Of a stretch of 64,000 bases of DNA, positions 43,021 through 51,200 are shown piece after piece. Both the position numbers and the translations under genes were made by a program. The DNA comes from Puniceicoccus vermicola (GTDB lineage: Bacteria > Verrucomicrobiota > Verrucomicrobiia > Opitutales > Puniceicoccaceae), in assembly GCF_014230055.1 (NCBI RefSeq), contig NZ_JACHVA010000076.1, forward strand, positions 1 to 64,000, in the 5' to 3' direction. The notes beneath the pieces are model-generated. The model was not told where the DNA came from and made no database searches. It saw nothing but the letters and a program-made list of their open reading frames with translations. Position 1 is the first letter of the stretch. Every line of letters begins with the position of its first letter.

Positions 43021-44304
43021 ATGAAAACGATTGATGTTTCTCTTCTCTGGCGCCGTTGGGCGGCTCCTCTTGTTCTCTCGGCGATTGTGGCCTCGCCGAT
43101 ATCGGTGTCCGCTCAGTCGAAACCCACGATTGAGGTGGAGCGGGTCGATGAGATGAGCCCTTACAATATTGCTGCCTGGTGGTCTCCGGTCGCTTACGAC
43201 GCCAAGGCGGATCAGTTGTATGTTTCTTATCTGCGCCCAGGCTCTACGAAGAGGAAGGACGATGTCATTATTGCCCAGCGCGACTCGGACGGAAACTGGA
43301 CGATGGAGGATACGGGCGGGAAGGCGGTTTTTGATACCGGCCACACGCAGACCTCCCTGGCTGTGGACGGTGATGGAGTGGTGCATTTTACCTACGGCAT
43401 GCATTTTTATCCATTCCGCTACGGAGTGGCCTTGGCTCCGCAGACCGTAGAGGCCGGTTTTAATCGGAAGGCACCGGGATTGATGCTGGGGAAGGGGCCG
43501 AAGTTCACCTATCCCAATATGGCCACGGCCGCCAACGGGGATTTGTATTTGATCATTCGGGAGGGGCTGGAAGGGCGGCTCTACCACTACCGTCTCGACG
43601 GAAAGCAATGGGAGGATCTCGGCTCCTTTGCCGCAGAGAAGGGGAGCACGGTCTATCCCGATCAGATCTTTCCGGATCCAAACGGCGACTTGCACATTAT
43701 TTGGGAGTGGGCCGAGGGCGGTCCGCAAGCTACGCGGCACATGGGGTCTTACGCTCGCTATGAGCCGAATACGGGGAAGTACTTTCGGGCGGATGGATCT
43801 GAGTACACAGAATTGCCGATCACTCGCGAGGCTGCTGATCTGTATCAACCTTTGGAAGGCGAAGAAGTTTATAAGCGGGGAGTCCACGGTATCCAGTCTG
43901 CCAAGATGGCTTTGGATGAGAATGGAATGCCTCTGATTGCTTATGCCTATTCGACGAATCAGAAGCACCATGGATACGAGCACCGTCTCGCTAAGTGGGA
44001 TGGTTCGCAATGGGTTCGCGAGACGGTGGCGTCCGGGCCGTTTTCGAATGAAAAACCTTGGATTAGCTACTTTGACGGGCAGATCCACTACTACACTTTT
44101 CCTGGTGTCGGTAATGGAGGTGATAGTGAACTGGCTCTGTTGATGTCGTCTGATGCGGGTGCATCCTGGTCGGTGCCGATTGTTATCATCGACGATCTGA
44201 AGATCGCCAGGCCGGTTGGAACCTCGTTTGAAGGAACGGATTTTCTCTACCTGCCCACTGCTCACTCCGACGAACTTTACCTCGGAATGGTTCAGTTCGA
44301 TTGA
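43021..44304 (+). CDS. Secreted BNR_4-type beta-propeller, putative polysaccharide lyase
   Basis: A 427-residue protein from ATG 43021 (signal ending PISVSAQSK). The repeated strands HTQTSLAVDGDGVVHFTYGM, YPNMATAANGDLYLIIREGL, YPDQIFPDPNGDLHIIWEWA and AKMALDENGMPLIAYAYS are those of the BNR_4 propeller family (PF15892 type), which includes some ulvan-type lyases. The conserved His/Tyr/Arg residues (GMHFYPFRY) fit a uronate site. Whether this one is a lyase is an inference. It starts just after a strong terminator and leads the following enzyme genes. Confidence 0.75.
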   Translation: MKTIDVSLLWRRWAAPLVLSAIVASPISVSAQSKPTIEVERVDEMSPYNIAAWWSPVAYDAKADQLYVSYLRPGSTKRKDDVIIAQRDSDGNWTMEDTGGKAVFDTGHTQTSLAVDGDGVVHFTYGMHFYPFRYGVALAPQTVEAGFNRKAPGLMLGKGPKFTYPNMATAANGDLYLIIREGLEGRLYHYRLDGKQWEDLGSFAAEKGSTVYPDQIFPDPNGDLHIIWEWAEGGPQATRHMGSYARYEPNTGKYFRADGSEYTELPITREAADLYQPLEGEEVYKRGVHGIQSAKMALDENGMPLIAYAYSTNQKHHGYEHRLAKWDGSQWVRETVASGPFSNEKPWISYFDGQIHYYTFPGVGNGGDSELALLMSSDAGASWSVPIVIIDDLKIARPVGTSFEGTDFLYLPTAHSDELYLGMVQFD

Positions 44305-44464
44305 GTCGACCGTCAGAGAAAAGTAAAACAAACCAACGCGAGCGAAGGGAGGAGCAAGAGGCCGGAATTTTAATTGAAACAAATATAGGTGTTACTAAAT
44401 TTTGGGTCAAATCAGCGCGCATGGAGCGATGCTGGCAAATTCGAAAATCAAAAAGAAGGGACTT

Positions 44465-45181
44465 ATGAAGGGTTTTGAAGGAAAGAACTACCGAGCGTTC
44501 ACTTTGATTGAGCTCTTGGTCGTGCTCATGATTTTGGGAGTTTTGGCGGCGATCATTATACCGGCCGTTGGAAAGGTGAGGGAGACGGCCAAACGATCGG
44601 CCTGCGCGAGCAATCTCCGCCAATGCGGGGCGTCTCTTCTCACCTATGCGGCGGACAACAATGGGACGCTGGCCAATGGCCATCCCGACGGTTATCCGGA
44701 TAAGCTCAATCGGTCTTTTATTACGATGATGAAGGAACGGGGCTACATCGATGACTTCAGTGTTTGGTCTTGCCCCGCAGTGGGTGGGGTGCCCTTGGAT
44801 GACGAAGCGAATACTCTTGAAGAGCTTCGCGGGTCGTATGCCTATTTTGGCAATCTCTACGGTCCTTCGCGGGTGCTGCAGCTAACTTCCAACTCTTTGA
44901 TTATGCAGGACTTGATCTACTCCTATGCGGGAGAATGGAGAGTAAACCACAGCAACGGGGGAGAGTTGAGGGAAGATGCTATCACAGGGAATCCATCATT
45001 CTCGACTTATTTTGGAGGAGTGCCAGAAGGCTTTAATTCGTTGTTCGCGGATAACAGTGTGATGTGGACGGATTGGGAGGATCCGGAGGGCTCAGACAAG
45101 GTGGTTTGGTTGAACATGGGGGCGGGAAGCTCGAAAATCCCCGGTCCAGTTCGGGCTCAACCTAAGGAAGATGCGATCTGA
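44465..45181 (+). CDS. Type II secretion/pilin-like protein (prepilin-type N-terminus)
   Basis: From ATG 44465 (GAAGGG 9 bases upstream) a 238-residue protein. The N-terminal RAFTLIELLVVLMILGVLAA is a prepilin signal with cleavage before Phe and Glu at +5, followed by the pilin helix. The rest (SACASNLRQCGASLLTYAAD, DDFSVWSCPAVGGV, FNSLFADNSVMWTDWEDPEG) resembles the DUF1559/H-X9-DG class of pseudopilins common in Planctomycetes and Verrucomicrobia. It is alone, with no other secretion gene, inside an enzyme cluster. TGTTAC (44390-44395) lies 70 bases upstream. Confidence 0.85.
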   Translation: MKGFEGKNYRAFTLIELLVVLMILGVLAAIIIPAVGKVRETAKRSACASNLRQCGASLLTYAADNNGTLANGHPDGYPDKLNRSFITMMKERGYIDDFSVWSCPAVGGVPLDDEANTLEELRGSYAYFGNLYGPSRVLQLTSNSLIMQDLIYSYAGEWRVNHSNGGELREDAITGNPSFSTYFGGVPEGFNSLFADNSVMWTDWEDPEGSDKVVWLNMGAGSSKIPGPVRAQPKEDAI

Positions 45182-45379
45182 TCTGGGCGATGGGCAGCCT
45201 TTAGAAAAAAGTGATTTCTTAAAAGTGTCTCTCGGAGTCTAGCGGCGGACTCTTCCTTTTGGAAGGGGAGTCCATTCAGGCCGAAAAAAGTTCAAAAAAA
45301 TCAGAAAGTAACAAGTCAAACTTGTTGCATAAAATGGTGTTTTGAGCATTGTTGCTCATTCACCCAAAGGAAAAGAATT
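45182..45379. promoter_or_regulatory. Leader of DUF4091 gene with AACAAGT-CAA-ACTTGTT palindrome
   Basis: A perfect 7-3-7 palindrome (45310-45326) overlaps the GTAACA word at 45308-45313 and sits 54 bases before the start. It is a likely repressor operator. A hairpin with GGACTC / GAGTCC arms (45247-45273) may end the pilin-like gene's transcript. Confidence 0.5.
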
Positions 45380-47860
45380 ATGAAGTTGAGATCCCTGCTA
45401 ACCCTAACTCCCTTGATCTTGGTCACTGCGGGACCGATTCGGGCGGAGTATGTGCTCTATGATTTCGAAGATGCCTGGCAATTCGAGGACTGGGAGTACA
45501 ACCAACCTGAAGTTCAAGTCGTTGAGGCTTCCGATCAGTTCTCGGTGAGTGGAGAAACTTCTGCTCGGTTTTATTCGGAGGCGATGCCTGTTGAACCGGT
45601 ATTTTCTTCCCGGGTCTGGGATAACGATTGGGGAGACTATGATCGCATCGCCTTGGATTTCACAAACCCGACCGCTGAAGAACAGCGTCTGAAGGTTTGG
45701 GCAGGCAATGAGGTGACTGGATTTGCCTTTGAGGTGACCCTTCCGGCTTGGAGTCACATTCGCAAGGTGGCGGAATTAAAGTTCTCGAAGGCCGTGAGCA
45801 CCCACAACATCAACGCGATTGTCATTACGGGCCCTGCCAACCAGGAGAATCTCTTCTATCTCGACAACGTCACTCTTTTGGAAGAGGGGCAGGAGCCGCT
45901 CGACAAGCCTGCGGAGGGCGAAGATCGGAAGCCCAAGAAGACCTTTGTGATTGAAGAGGAAACCGGCTCAATGGCCGAGACGATGGCCGCTTTCCGCAAG
46001 GATTATGTGGAGGATCAGGCATCCAGTCTTCGAAACGAATTCGAGGGCATGAGTGAAGAACTTCCAGAAGCCTCCGAGTATTTGGAGGGACGTCTGGAAG
46101 AGCTGATGGCTGAATACGACGTCAGTGAGACTCCTGAGGAGCAGAAAGCCGTCCTTCTGCAGTTGAAACGACTGGCGATGATCGCCGATCGGTTTGTCGA
46201 AGCCAAAGGTTATCTGGCAGATTATTCGGGAGACGCCGACGCTGGTTTTGTGGTGGGACTGGCCGATTCGATGGTCAAGGTGATGCCGAAGGATCTTCCC
46301 GCGAACCTTACGATTGACGATGAAGTTTCAATCAGTCTCGCGGGTGGGGAAAAAGAAGCCTTTCAGGTCGCGGTGATGCCTTATGCGAATCCGGCGGAGA
46401 AGATCACGGTGAGCCTGAGTGAGCTAAGGGGTCCGGATGGGGAGGTTCTCTCCGCTGATATGACTGGCGTGGAGCTGGTGACCTTTACCGAAACCACTTA
46501 TAAGACAGAACCGAACATTGATTACATCGGTTGGTGGCCGGACGCCCTGATGGACGTGGAAGAGCCGATTGATGTCGCTATGGGTGACGTGCAAACCTGG
46601 TGGGTGCGCCTTGCTGCTCCCCGCGACCAGAAAGCGGGAGTTTATACCGGAAAAGTTTCGGTTGCCAGTGATGGAAAGGAAGTCGCTTCCTACGATTTGA
46701 ACGTGACGGTGCGCGGATTCAATGTTCCGAAACACGCTCCGATTCCAACGGCGCTTACATTCATGGATCGCAATTGGAACAAAGTGACTGCGATCGGGGA
46801 CGAGGATAATTTCGAAGAGAATTGGGAGAAGATTAAATACGACTATGCCGATTTCCTCGCAGAATACATGATCAACATGGACAGTATCTATCGCACCCCG
46901 AAGATGGGACGAATCGATACGATCGACTGGGATATCGTTGAATATCTGCATGAGAAGGGCGAATTGGTGAACGTTTGTCTTGGATATTATTGGGGAACCA
47001 AAGACGAAACGGTTGAGCTCTTCCGTCCACACTACGAGAAAGCGAAAGAGCTGGGCGTATTGGACCATGTTTATATCTACGGCTACGATGAACGCGGAAG
47101 TAATGAATATCCCAACATTGAGAAGTTCTCGAAAAAATTCCGGGAAGCCTATCCCGAGATCGATTTGATCCTGACAACGTCACAGGATCACAGCTACGGT
47201 TTTGATTCGCCGATGAAGTCGTTAATCGGATGGTGTCCGATCATCTCCCGATACAACCCGACCTTGGCGGAGAAGGCTCGCGAAGAAGGGCGTCAGGTTT
47301 GGCTCTACACTTGTGTCTGGCCACCGCACCCTTACCCGAATATCTTCACCGATTACCCGAGCATTGATAACCGGATCCTCTCCGGGATGATGTTGGCGAA
47401 GTATAAGCCGGACGGATATCTCTACTATCACACGACTTGGTGGAGAACTCCTGGAGGAATTGACACTTACCCCTACACCAACTGGAGTCCGGAAACCTTC
47501 CCCGGGGCGAATGGAGATGGTGCCTATTTTGCCATCGATAGCGATGCGAACTTACTGCCTACTGTGCGTGTCGAGAACTACCGAGACGGTCTCGAGGATC
47601 TCTCTTACTACATGATTCTTCAGAATCAGGTTAAGATTAACGAAGCTTCCGATAATCCCGACGAAGAATGGTTGGAACAAGCCCGTGAGGCCTTGGATGC
47701 GACCAATACTTATGTAGAGAGCCGGATTGACTGGACGAAGGATCCTCAGGAGGTGCGCCAGTATCGTGACCAACTTGCAGAAGCCATTGAAGCCTCACCG
47801 GTGACGGATACCGATCCGTGGAAAGAGGGTATGGGCGTTTTGGGAATCGATTGGAACTAA
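45380..47860 (+). CDS. Secreted DUF4091 glycosidase-like protein (paralogue 1)
   Basis: A 826-residue exported protein (signal LRSLLTLTPLILVTAGPIRA; AAAGGA 10 bases before the ATG). A galactose-binding-like domain (about 22-170: FEDAWQFEDWEYNQPEVQVV), an acidic helical stretch (about 190-275), a beta-sandwich, and a C-terminal TIM-barrel-like DUF4091 domain (about 470-800: HAPIPTALTFMDRNWNK, VYIYGYDERGSNEYPN, WLYTCVWPPHPYPNIFTDYP, ENYRDGLEDLSYYMILQ). YGYDE and CVWPPHPYPN are shared with the paralogue at 48.6 kb. Some DUF4091-containing proteins act as glycosidases; the substrate is unknown. Confidence 0.8.
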   Translation: MKLRSLLTLTPLILVTAGPIRAEYVLYDFEDAWQFEDWEYNQPEVQVVEASDQFSVSGETSARFYSEAMPVEPVFSSRVWDNDWGDYDRIALDFTNPTAEEQRLKVWAGNEVTGFAFEVTLPAWSHIRKVAELKFSKAVSTHNINAIVITGPANQENLFYLDNVTLLEEGQEPLDKPAEGEDRKPKKTFVIEEETGSMAETMAAFRKDYVEDQASSLRNEFEGMSEELPEASEYLEGRLEELMAEYDVSETPEEQKAVLLQLKRLAMIADRFVEAKGYLADYSGDADAGFVVGLADSMVKVMPKDLPANLTIDDEVSISLAGGEKEAFQVAVMPYANPAEKITVSLSELRGPDGEVLSADMTGVELVTFTETTYKTEPNIDYIGWWPDALMDVEEPIDVAMGDVQTWWVRLAAPRDQKAGVYTGKVSVASDGKEVASYDLNVTVRGFNVPKHAPIPTALTFMDRNWNKVTAIGDEDNFEENWEKIKYDYADFLAEYMINMDSIYRTPKMGRIDTIDWDIVEYLHEKGELVNVCLGYYWGTKDETVELFRPHYEKAKELGVLDHVYIYGYDERGSNEYPNIEKFSKKFREAYPEIDLILTTSQDHSYGFDSPMKSLIGWCPIISRYNPTLAEKAREEGRQVWLYTCVWPPHPYPNIFTDYPSIDNRILSGMMLAKYKPDGYLYYHTTWWRTPGGIDTYPYTNWSPETFPGANGDGAYFAIDSDANLLPTVRVENYRDGLEDLSYYMILQNQVKINEASDNPDEEWLEQAREALDATNTYVESRIDWTKDPQEVRQYRDQLAEAIEASPVTDTDPWKEGMGVLGIDWN

Positions 47861-47964
47861 GCCTTCGAATTGGTTTCTTCTCACTTGGTGATGAATTCGA
47901 ATCGTGAGCCATCCGAATCCGAGGGGCGGGTTAGTGGCTCCGAGAACGCATCGGATCTCTTATC

Positions 47965-48633
47965 ATGAAACGGTTTTTGGGAGTTCTTCTTGTTCTTGTC
48001 GTAATCCTTCTCGGCTCGCTGATGGTTTATTTCAAGGAGACTCCGACCGAGTTGTGGGATCGTTTACACGAGTTTGTGGAAACGAGGTTGGGTAATAGCG
48101 ACGAGGCGAAGACGGAGAAAACTCCGTCTTCGCCCGCCGCCTCTGAACCCGTTCCTGCTCAACCTCCCGCAGTTCAATCAATCCCAGAAGCCGATGGAGA
48201 TAAAAAGAAGGAGGTTCCGCCTACGACGGAAGAGGAGAGAGAGCTCGAACTTCGCCCATTGGTCTGGCTGCAAAAGAATCCACGCTATGCGCCCCGCGAG
48301 GTAACCGTGAAGACGAATCAGCGCGTCGATCTCCCCGGTCAAGGGGAGGCCGAGAACAGCTGGTTTGAAATGTATGCGGGGAGTGTCGCCCAGGTTCGGG
48401 AAGTGAGAGAGGCATCGGTCGTGGTTCTCTTTGGCTCTGCCTCCGTGGAGGTGCCGATCTCAGAAACCAATTTGGAGGAGCTAGCCGCCAAGCGAATGGC
48501 TCAAGCCAAGCAAGCCGCGATTGCTCGTAAACGAGCCGCTGAGGAAGCGCAGAGAATGGCTGAAGAAGCGCTTAAGCCTGAGATCCCCCAGCAACGAGAT
48601 GATGTCTACCTTTGGAACGAAGCCCCCAACTGA
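47965..48633 (+). CDS. Membrane-anchored protein with coiled C-terminus, unknown function
   Basis: A 222-residue protein. One N-terminal membrane helix (RFLGVLLVLVVILLGSLMVY) is followed by a Pro/Glu/Lys-rich linker (about 45-90), a small beta domain (VTVKTNQRVDLPGQGEAENS ... ASVVVLFGSASVEVPISET), and an Ala/Glu/Lys helix (AKRMAQAKQAAIARKRAAEE). I do not recognise the family. It lies between two DUF4091 paralogues and only 8 bases before the second, so it is co-transcribed and may help anchor or organise them. Confidence 0.65.
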   Translation: MKRFLGVLLVLVVILLGSLMVYFKETPTELWDRLHEFVETRLGNSDEAKTEKTPSSPAASEPVPAQPPAVQSIPEADGDKKKEVPPTTEEERELELRPLVWLQKNPRYAPREVTVKTNQRVDLPGQGEAENSWFEMYAGSVAQVREVREASVVVLFGSASVEVPISETNLEELAAKRMAQAKQAAIARKRAAEEAQRMAEEALKPEIPQQRDDVYLWNEAPN

Positions 48634-48641
48634 TACCTGAT

Positions 48642-51158
48642 ATGCGAAACCCCTCAATTTCCCGATTTTTCTCAATCTCATCTTTTGCTTGCGCCTTGCT
48701 GTGGGTGGCGGGGCCCTTGGTCTCGAGTGCTGGGGAGTCAGTCTTTGATTTCGAGGATCCCTCGCAACTGGAGGGATGGAAAACTTCTGGAGAGGGGGCG
48801 TCGATCGAACAGAGCGATCTGTTTGCGAGCGAAGGATCCGCGTCCGCGGTGATGAGAATGGAAGAGTGGGAGAGTGGGGACCCCCGCAAGACCTATGTGG
48901 AAATCACCTTCCCGCCGGAAAACTGGGCTGCCTACGATTGGATCGTCTTCGATGTAGTCAATCCCACTGACGAGGATGTCAGTGCCTATATCTACATTTC
49001 CGATAAGGAGGATGATATCGATAATGGTTTGCGCCATCGGTTTGGCATCGCGAACCGTTCGGCCAAGCGGGTTTTCAAAAAACTGGGTTGGAATATCGCG
49101 AATGATAAGTCGATTAACCCGGGCAAAATTACGACAATCCGTTTCGTCGTCGAAAGACCTGAGAGTGATGTCGCTATCCACATCGACGGGATCACTCTGT
49201 TGCGAGACAAAGGAGACTATTCGGAAGATTTGCCGGACCAATTACAGGAGTCTGTTTGGGAGATGCAGAAGGAAATCATTGCGGCCCAGATTGAATCGGC
49301 GACCTCACAGCTGGATGAGCAGGTTCTGGGCAGAGCTCTGACCGGAAGCGTCTGGGACGAAGTGGAACGCCTAAAGCGCGGAGTCGAAGAGATTGACCGG
49401 AATGCCAATGCCGCCGACCAAGATCGGCTGGAAATGGTATGGCTGGGATCGTATCTGGAGCCGATGGTCGAGCGGTTCAACCAGTATCCCGATTATTATC
49501 GTCAGCTTTTGGAATTGGGCCTTCCAAACAACGGATTTCTGGTTGGTTTTGCACCTTCTATGGTCAATGTCATGCCGAAGCATTTACCAGTGGATTTGAC
49601 GATCGCTCCGAATATCAGGTTGAACGCAGCGCGGAATGAAAATGAGTCCTTCCAATTGGCCGTTGCTCCCTTTGATCGGGATGCGCGCCAAGTGAGAGTT
49701 TCCGCATCGGAGCTCCGAACCGAGACGGGTGATTCGATCCCCGCAGGCCAGATTGACTGTGATCTTGTTGCTTACACCGAGACTACGAATGAGCCCGGCT
49801 ATGATGTCGATTATGTAGGTTGGTGGCCGGACCCGATTATCGCGGATCCGAAGCCCGTCGATGTGAAGGTGGGAGAGGTTCAGGCTTGGTGGATCCGTGT
49901 GAATGTGCCGATCGACCAGGAGCCGGGGATGTACTACGGGAAGATTACGGTTAATGCTGAGGAGGCGGAACCGATGGTCTTCGAGCTAGCCGTCTATGTA
50001 TATGATTTTACGCTGCCCACGCACGCACCTTTCCCCTTGGCTTTCACGACCATCAGCAAGAGGAGTAACTGGATCGAGAATATCATGGGGGGGCAGAAGG
50101 CATGGAATGAGACGAAAAAGTACGAGTTCGCCGATTTCCTGGGAGATTACTATCTGATGCCGGACTGTATCTACCGTCACCCAACGGAGGATCTCCCCTC
50201 GAAGCTTGATATGGAGCTGATCGAATATATGCGGGATCAAGGGAAGCTCGGTCCTTTCAGCATTGGCTATTTCCACAGCGACAACCCCGAGTGGATGGAA
50301 GAGTATCGTGAGAATTATGAAGCAGTGAAGGAAGCCGGTCTCGAGGATTATGCCTATCTTTACGGGTGGGACGAAGTTTCGACGAAAATGTGGCCGCGTA
50401 TTGAAGATTCTGCTGCCATGTTGAAGGAACGCTATCCTGAGATCTACCGGTTTACGACGACGGCGGAAAAGGTGCCTCCTCAGATGCCGTCCATGAGTGC
50501 GACTTGCCCGATCAATGCGGGATGGAACGGAAAGAATGTGGACACGCTTCGCGAGGAATATGGGATCGACTCCTGGTGGTACACCTGCGTCTGGCCTCCG
50601 CATCCTTATCCCAATTTCTTTATCGAATACGATCCGATTGATGCACGGGTGATGATGGGAATCCAACACGCCAAGTATCGACCGGCAGGATTTCTTTACT
50701 ACGAGACGGCCATTTTCGGTGAGAACGAAGAGAAGGGTGGGGGCATTGGCGAATATCCATACACCACCTGGAATCCGATCAGTTTCGGGGATACGCATGG
50801 GGACGGGCGTTGGCTGTATTATCGAACGGACGGCACCATGGTCCCGAGTATGGTCATGGAAAATTTCCGGGATGGGATGCAGGATCTGGCTTACTACATG
50901 ATTCTGGCCCACAAGGTGAAGTTGTACGAGGATGCCGGAGGTGAAACCAGTGATTGGCTCTACGAGGCGAACATCGCTCTTACCGATTTCGACGAGTATT
51001 CAAAGTATCGCAACACCTACACGAAAAGTCCCAACAAAGTTTACGAGTTTCGGGATCGTCTTGGCCGTCTCATTGAAGACGCACCGGTTGAGGATGATAA
51101 TCCTTGGGCCGGGAACGAGGGTATGCCCGTCCGCGGTATTTGGGACCAGTTTCGTTGA
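48642..51158 (+). CDS. Secreted DUF4091 glycosidase-like protein (paralogue 2)
   Basis: From ATG 48642 an 838-residue exported protein (signal ending VAGPLVSSAGES). Domain order matches paralogue 1: galactose-binding-like (VFDFEDPSQLEGWKTSGEGA), helical stretch, beta-sandwich (YDVDYVGWWPDPIIADPKPV parallels YIGWWPDALMDVEEPIDV), and DUF4091 (AYLYGWDEVSTKMWPR, WWYTCVWPPHPYPNFFIEYD, ENFRDGMQDLAYYMILAHKV). The two proteins diverge in loops around the barrel, so different substrates are possible. It is followed by the GH35 gene 42 bases downstream. Confidence 0.8.
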   Translation: MRNPSISRFFSISSFACALLWVAGPLVSSAGESVFDFEDPSQLEGWKTSGEGASIEQSDLFASEGSASAVMRMEEWESGDPRKTYVEITFPPENWAAYDWIVFDVVNPTDEDVSAYIYISDKEDDIDNGLRHRFGIANRSAKRVFKKLGWNIANDKSINPGKITTIRFVVERPESDVAIHIDGITLLRDKGDYSEDLPDQLQESVWEMQKEIIAAQIESATSQLDEQVLGRALTGSVWDEVERLKRGVEEIDRNANAADQDRLEMVWLGSYLEPMVERFNQYPDYYRQLLELGLPNNGFLVGFAPSMVNVMPKHLPVDLTIAPNIRLNAARNENESFQLAVAPFDRDARQVRVSASELRTETGDSIPAGQIDCDLVAYTETTNEPGYDVDYVGWWPDPIIADPKPVDVKVGEVQAWWIRVNVPIDQEPGMYYGKITVNAEEAEPMVFELAVYVYDFTLPTHAPFPLAFTTISKRSNWIENIMGGQKAWNETKKYEFADFLGDYYLMPDCIYRHPTEDLPSKLDMELIEYMRDQGKLGPFSIGYFHSDNPEWMEEYRENYEAVKEAGLEDYAYLYGWDEVSTKMWPRIEDSAAMLKERYPEIYRFTTTAEKVPPQMPSMSATCPINAGWNGKNVDTLREEYGIDSWWYTCVWPPHPYPNFFIEYDPIDARVMMGIQHAKYRPAGFLYYETAIFGENEEKGGGIGEYPYTTWNPISFGDTHGDGRWLYYRTDGTMVPSMVMENFRDGMQDLAYYMILAHKVKLYEDAGGETSDWLYEANIALTDFDEYSKYRNTYTKSPNKVYEFRDRLGRLIEDAPVEDDNPWAGNEGMPVRGIWDQFR

Positions 51159-51200
51159 TTGCTCACGACCTGCGTGGATACCTCCCACTATTTGAAAATA

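Noticed and set aside
42778-44382. 534-codon minus-strand frame across the PEP-CTERM-like gene end and the BNR_4 gene
   Set aside because: It runs through a strong terminator and two supported genes, is rich in Arg/His/Ile as antisense frames are, and has no motif.
49986-50912. 308-codon minus-strand frame opposite DUF4091 paralogue 2
   Set aside because: Antisense to conserved DUF4091 motifs; no family motif of its own.
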